7,755 bases of DNA from an uncultured Succinatimonas sp. (GTDB lineage: Bacteria; Pseudomonadota; Gammaproteobacteria; Enterobacterales; Succinivibrionaceae), in assembly GCA_900548485.1 (NCBI GenBank), contig URKL01000081.1, positions 1 through 7,755 on the forward strand. The letters are read 5' to 3'. The notes under the pieces are model-generated. The model worked only from the letters and a program-made list of their open reading frames with translations, searched no databases and was not told the origin of the DNA. Made by a program: the position numbers and the translations under genes. Below, one piece after another: positions 5,729-7,755 of the stretch; position 1 is the stretch's first letter; the number at the start of each line of letters is the position of its first letter.

Positions 5729-7660
5729 ATGGGTAAGATTATTGGTATCGATCTTGGTACTACCAATTCATGTGTTGCAGTTTTAGATGGCGATAAGGTT
5801 CGTGTATTAGAGAACTCTGAAGGCCGTCGTACTACCCCGTCAATTGTAGCTTATGCTGAAGATGGCGAGATTTTAGTTGGTGATGCTGCAAAGCGTCAGG
5901 CTGTTACTAATCCTAAGAATACTTTATTTGCAATTAAGCGCTTAATCGGCCGTCGTTATGAGGATAACGAGGTTCAACGTGATCTTTCCATTATGCCGTT
6001 TAAGATTGTTCGGGCAGATAATGGTGATGCTTGGGTTGAGGTTAGAGATAAGCGTTTAGCCCCTCCGCAGATTTCCGCTGAAGTCTTAAAGAAGATGAAG
6101 AAGACTGCTGAGGATATCTTAGGTGAAGAGGTTACTGAGGCTGTTATTACTTGCCCAGCTTACTTTAATGATTCCCAGCGTCAGGCTACTAAGGATGCAG
6201 GTCGTATCGCTGGTTTAGAAGTTAAGCGTATTATCAACGAGCCTACTGCAGCTTCTATTGCTTATGGTGAGGATAAGGCTAAGGGTGAGCAGAAGATTGC
6301 TGTTTATGACTTAGGTGGTGGTACCTTTGATATTTCCATCATCGACATCGACGAGGTTGATGGTGAGAAGACCTTTGAGGTTTTATCTACTAATGGTGAT
6401 ACTCACTTAGGTGGTGAGGACTTCGATAATCGCATCATGAACTACCTCATTGACGAGTTCAAGGCTACCTCAGGTGTCGATCTCCGTCAGGATCAGTTAG
6501 CTTTACAACGTTTGAAGGAAGCTGCTGAAAAGGCTAAATGCGAGTTATCTTCTTCTCAGCAGACTGATGTAAACTTGCCTTATATCACTGCTGATGCAAC
6601 CGGTCCTAAGCACTTAAATATTAAGATCACTCGTGCAAAACTCGAGTCCTTAGTTGAAGACTTAGTTTTAAAGACCTTAGAGCCTGTTAAGACTGCTTTA
6701 AAGGATGCTGGTTTATCTGCCTCTGATGTTAACGATGTTATCTTAGTTGGTGGTCAGTCTCGTATGCCTATGGTTCAGAAGCTTGTTGCTGATTTCTTTG
6801 GCAAGGAGCCACGTAAGGATGTAAATCCTGACGAAGCTGTAGCTATGGGTGCTGCTATCCAAGGTGGTGTTTTAACTGGTGAGAAGAAGGACGTTTTATT
6901 ACTTGACGTAACACCGCTTTCCTTAGGTATTGAGACCTTAGGTGGTGTAATGACTACCTTAATTGAGAAGAATACTACTATTCCGACTAAGAAGTCTCAG
7001 GTATTCTCAACTGCTGAGGATAATCAGCCGGCTGTTACCATTCACGTTTTACAGGGTGAGCGTAAGCGTGCAAGTGATAACAAATCCTTAGGTCAGTTTA
7101 ATTTGGAAGGTATCTCAGCAGCTCCACGTGGTGTACCGCAGATTGAGGTTACATTTGATATCGATGCTGACGGTTTAATCCATGTTTCTGCTAAGGATAA
7201 GAATACCGGTAAGGAGCAGAAGATCACTATTCAGTCCTCTTCTGGTTTATCTGATGAAGATATTCAGCGCATGGTTCGTGAGGCTGAGGCTCATCAGGCT
7301 GAGGACAAGAAGTTTGAGGAATTAGCTGCAGCTCGTAACCGTGCTGATGCTACAGTTCACGCTGTACGTAAGCAGATGACCGACTTAGGTGATAAGGTTC
7401 CTGCTGATACTAAGACTCAGATCAATAAGTCCTTAAATGACTTAGAAATGGCTATTCGTAGCGATGATAAGGATAAGATCGAAGCTTGTGAAAAGGCTGT
7501 AATGGAGTCTGCTCAGAGCTTAATGCAGGCTGCTCAGGCTCAGGCACAGACTCAGCAGAACGCTCAACAACAGCAGAATACTCAACAGCAGTCTTCTCAG
7601 AAAAAGGATGACAATGTAGTTGATGCTGAGTTCGAAGAAGTTCATGACGACAAGAAATAA
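5729..7660 (+). CDS. dnaK: Molecular chaperone DnaK (Hsp70)
   Basis: DnaK is the ATP-dependent cytoplasmic Hsp70 that binds exposed hydrophobic segments with DnaJ and GrpE as partners. The 643-residue product (E. coli 638) is intact. The nucleotide-binding domain has [10 protein letters not shown] (6-15), catalytic Lys70, the phosphate-2 loop YDLGGGTFD (193-201, with Thr199 at the autophosphorylation position) and the adenosine motif [11 protein letters not shown] (340-350). The interdomain linker VLLLD is at 389-393 and is followed by the substrate-binding domain with TPLSLGIET. The helical lid ends in a glutamine-rich stretch (about 602-621) and the conserved VVDAEFEEV tail. AGAGGA ends 7 bases before the ATG, a strong ribosome-binding site. 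Regulation is expected from the two sigma-32-type promoters upstream. dnaJ, the usual next gene, has not started by the window end. Confidence 0.98.
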   Translation: MGKIIGIDLGTTNSCVAVLDGDKVRVLENSEGRRTTPSIVAYAEDGEILVGDAAKRQAVTNPKNTLFAIKRLIGRRYEDNEVQRDLSIMPFKIVRADNGDAWVEVRDKRLAPPQISAEVLKKMKKTAEDILGEEVTEAVITCPAYFNDSQRQATKDAGRIAGLEVKRIINEPTAASIAYGEDKAKGEQKIAVYDLGGGTFDISIIDIDEVDGEKTFEVLSTNGDTHLGGEDFDNRIMNYLIDEFKATSGVDLRQDQLALQRLKEAAEKAKCELSSSQQTDVNLPYITADATGPKHLNIKITRAKLESLVEDLVLKTLEPVKTALKDAGLSASDVNDVILVGGQSRMPMVQKLVADFFGKEPRKDVNPDEAVAMGAAIQGGVLTGEKKDVLLLDVTPLSLGIETLGGVMTTLIEKNTTIPTKKSQVFSTAEDNQPAVTIHVLQGERKRASDNKSLGQFNLEGISAAPRGVPQIEVTFDIDADGLIHVSAKDKNTGKEQKITIQSSSGLSDEDIQRMVREAEAHQAEDKKFEELAAARNRADATVHAVRKQMTDLGDKVPADTKTQINKSLNDLEMAIRSDDKDKIEACEKAVMESAQSLMQAAQAQAQTQQNAQQQQNTQQQSSQKKDDNVVDAEFEEVHDDKK

Positions 7661-7755
7661 TCTGTAAAACTTTATAGATAAATATCAATAGAGGTAGGTG
7701 TATTCGTTCCGCAGGTAAATGATATACGCTATGTACAATATAAGAATGTGATTAC

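Noticed and set aside
7452..7688. Minus-strand open frame of 78 codons over the end of dnaK
   Set aside because: It lies almost wholly inside the dnaK glutamine-rich end, has no ribosome-binding site I can see, and its composition is explained by the antisense of CAG/GCT repeats.
7661..7755. Terminator of dnaK or start of dnaJ
   Set aside because: No stem with a T-run and no open frame with a ribosome-binding site is visible in these 95 bases; both may lie beyond the window.

Overview
The window looks like AT-rich chromosome of a gammaproteobacterium. The evidence is a BamE outer-membrane assembly lipoprotein, a DnaK and GrpE very close to the E. coli type (DnaK ends in the VVDAEFEEV tail), and near-consensus sigma-32 (RpoH) promoters in front of the chaperone genes. 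Strong use of TTA for leucine and the poly-A/T intergenic DNA would suit a host-associated anaerobe such as the Succinivibrionaceae. That family assignment is a guess from style, not from a search.

Layout. Bases 1-105 hold the right end of an IS200/IS605-type element entering from the left: the last 16 codons of a probable TnpB, a GC-rich hairpin and a TCAA end. These overlap the 3' part of a probable omega RNA (reRNA) whose guide would be read from the flanking chromosome. A strong terminator (105-134) follows, serving a minus-strand D-2-hydroxyacid dehydrogenase of the CtBP-like group (170-1144). The 317-base gap 1145-1461 holds that gene's promoter region, with a good CRP-like site, and the terminator of polyphosphate kinase ppk1 (minus, 1462-3516). 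Upstream of ppk1 is a 132-base promoter region with two identical 9-base words spaced 11 bases apart in front of a TATAAT box. Then come a short Sel1-like lipoprotein of unknown function (3649-4269) and bamE (4280-4693). These two are 10 bases apart and probably form one transcript that may read into ppk1.

From 4694 the strand switches. A 224-base divergent region holds an extended -10 promoter for bamE and a consensus sigma-32 promoter for grpE (4918-5625, plus). A second, slightly weaker sigma-32-like promoter lies directly after the grpE stop and would give dnaK (5729-7660) its own heat-shock start. In the last 95 bases (7661-7755) I see no terminator and no start of dnaJ.

How the genes fit together. 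Outer-membrane assembly (BamE) and cytoplasmic folding (GrpE/DnaK) are transcribed divergently, each from its own promoter. Polyphosphate kinase links to phosphate storage and stress. The hydroxyacid dehydrogenase is a stand-alone, probably catabolite-regulated gene. Apart from the transposon end, all recognised genes are housekeeping. The least known items are the Sel1-like lipoprotein, the operator-like repeats before ppk1 and the omega RNA.
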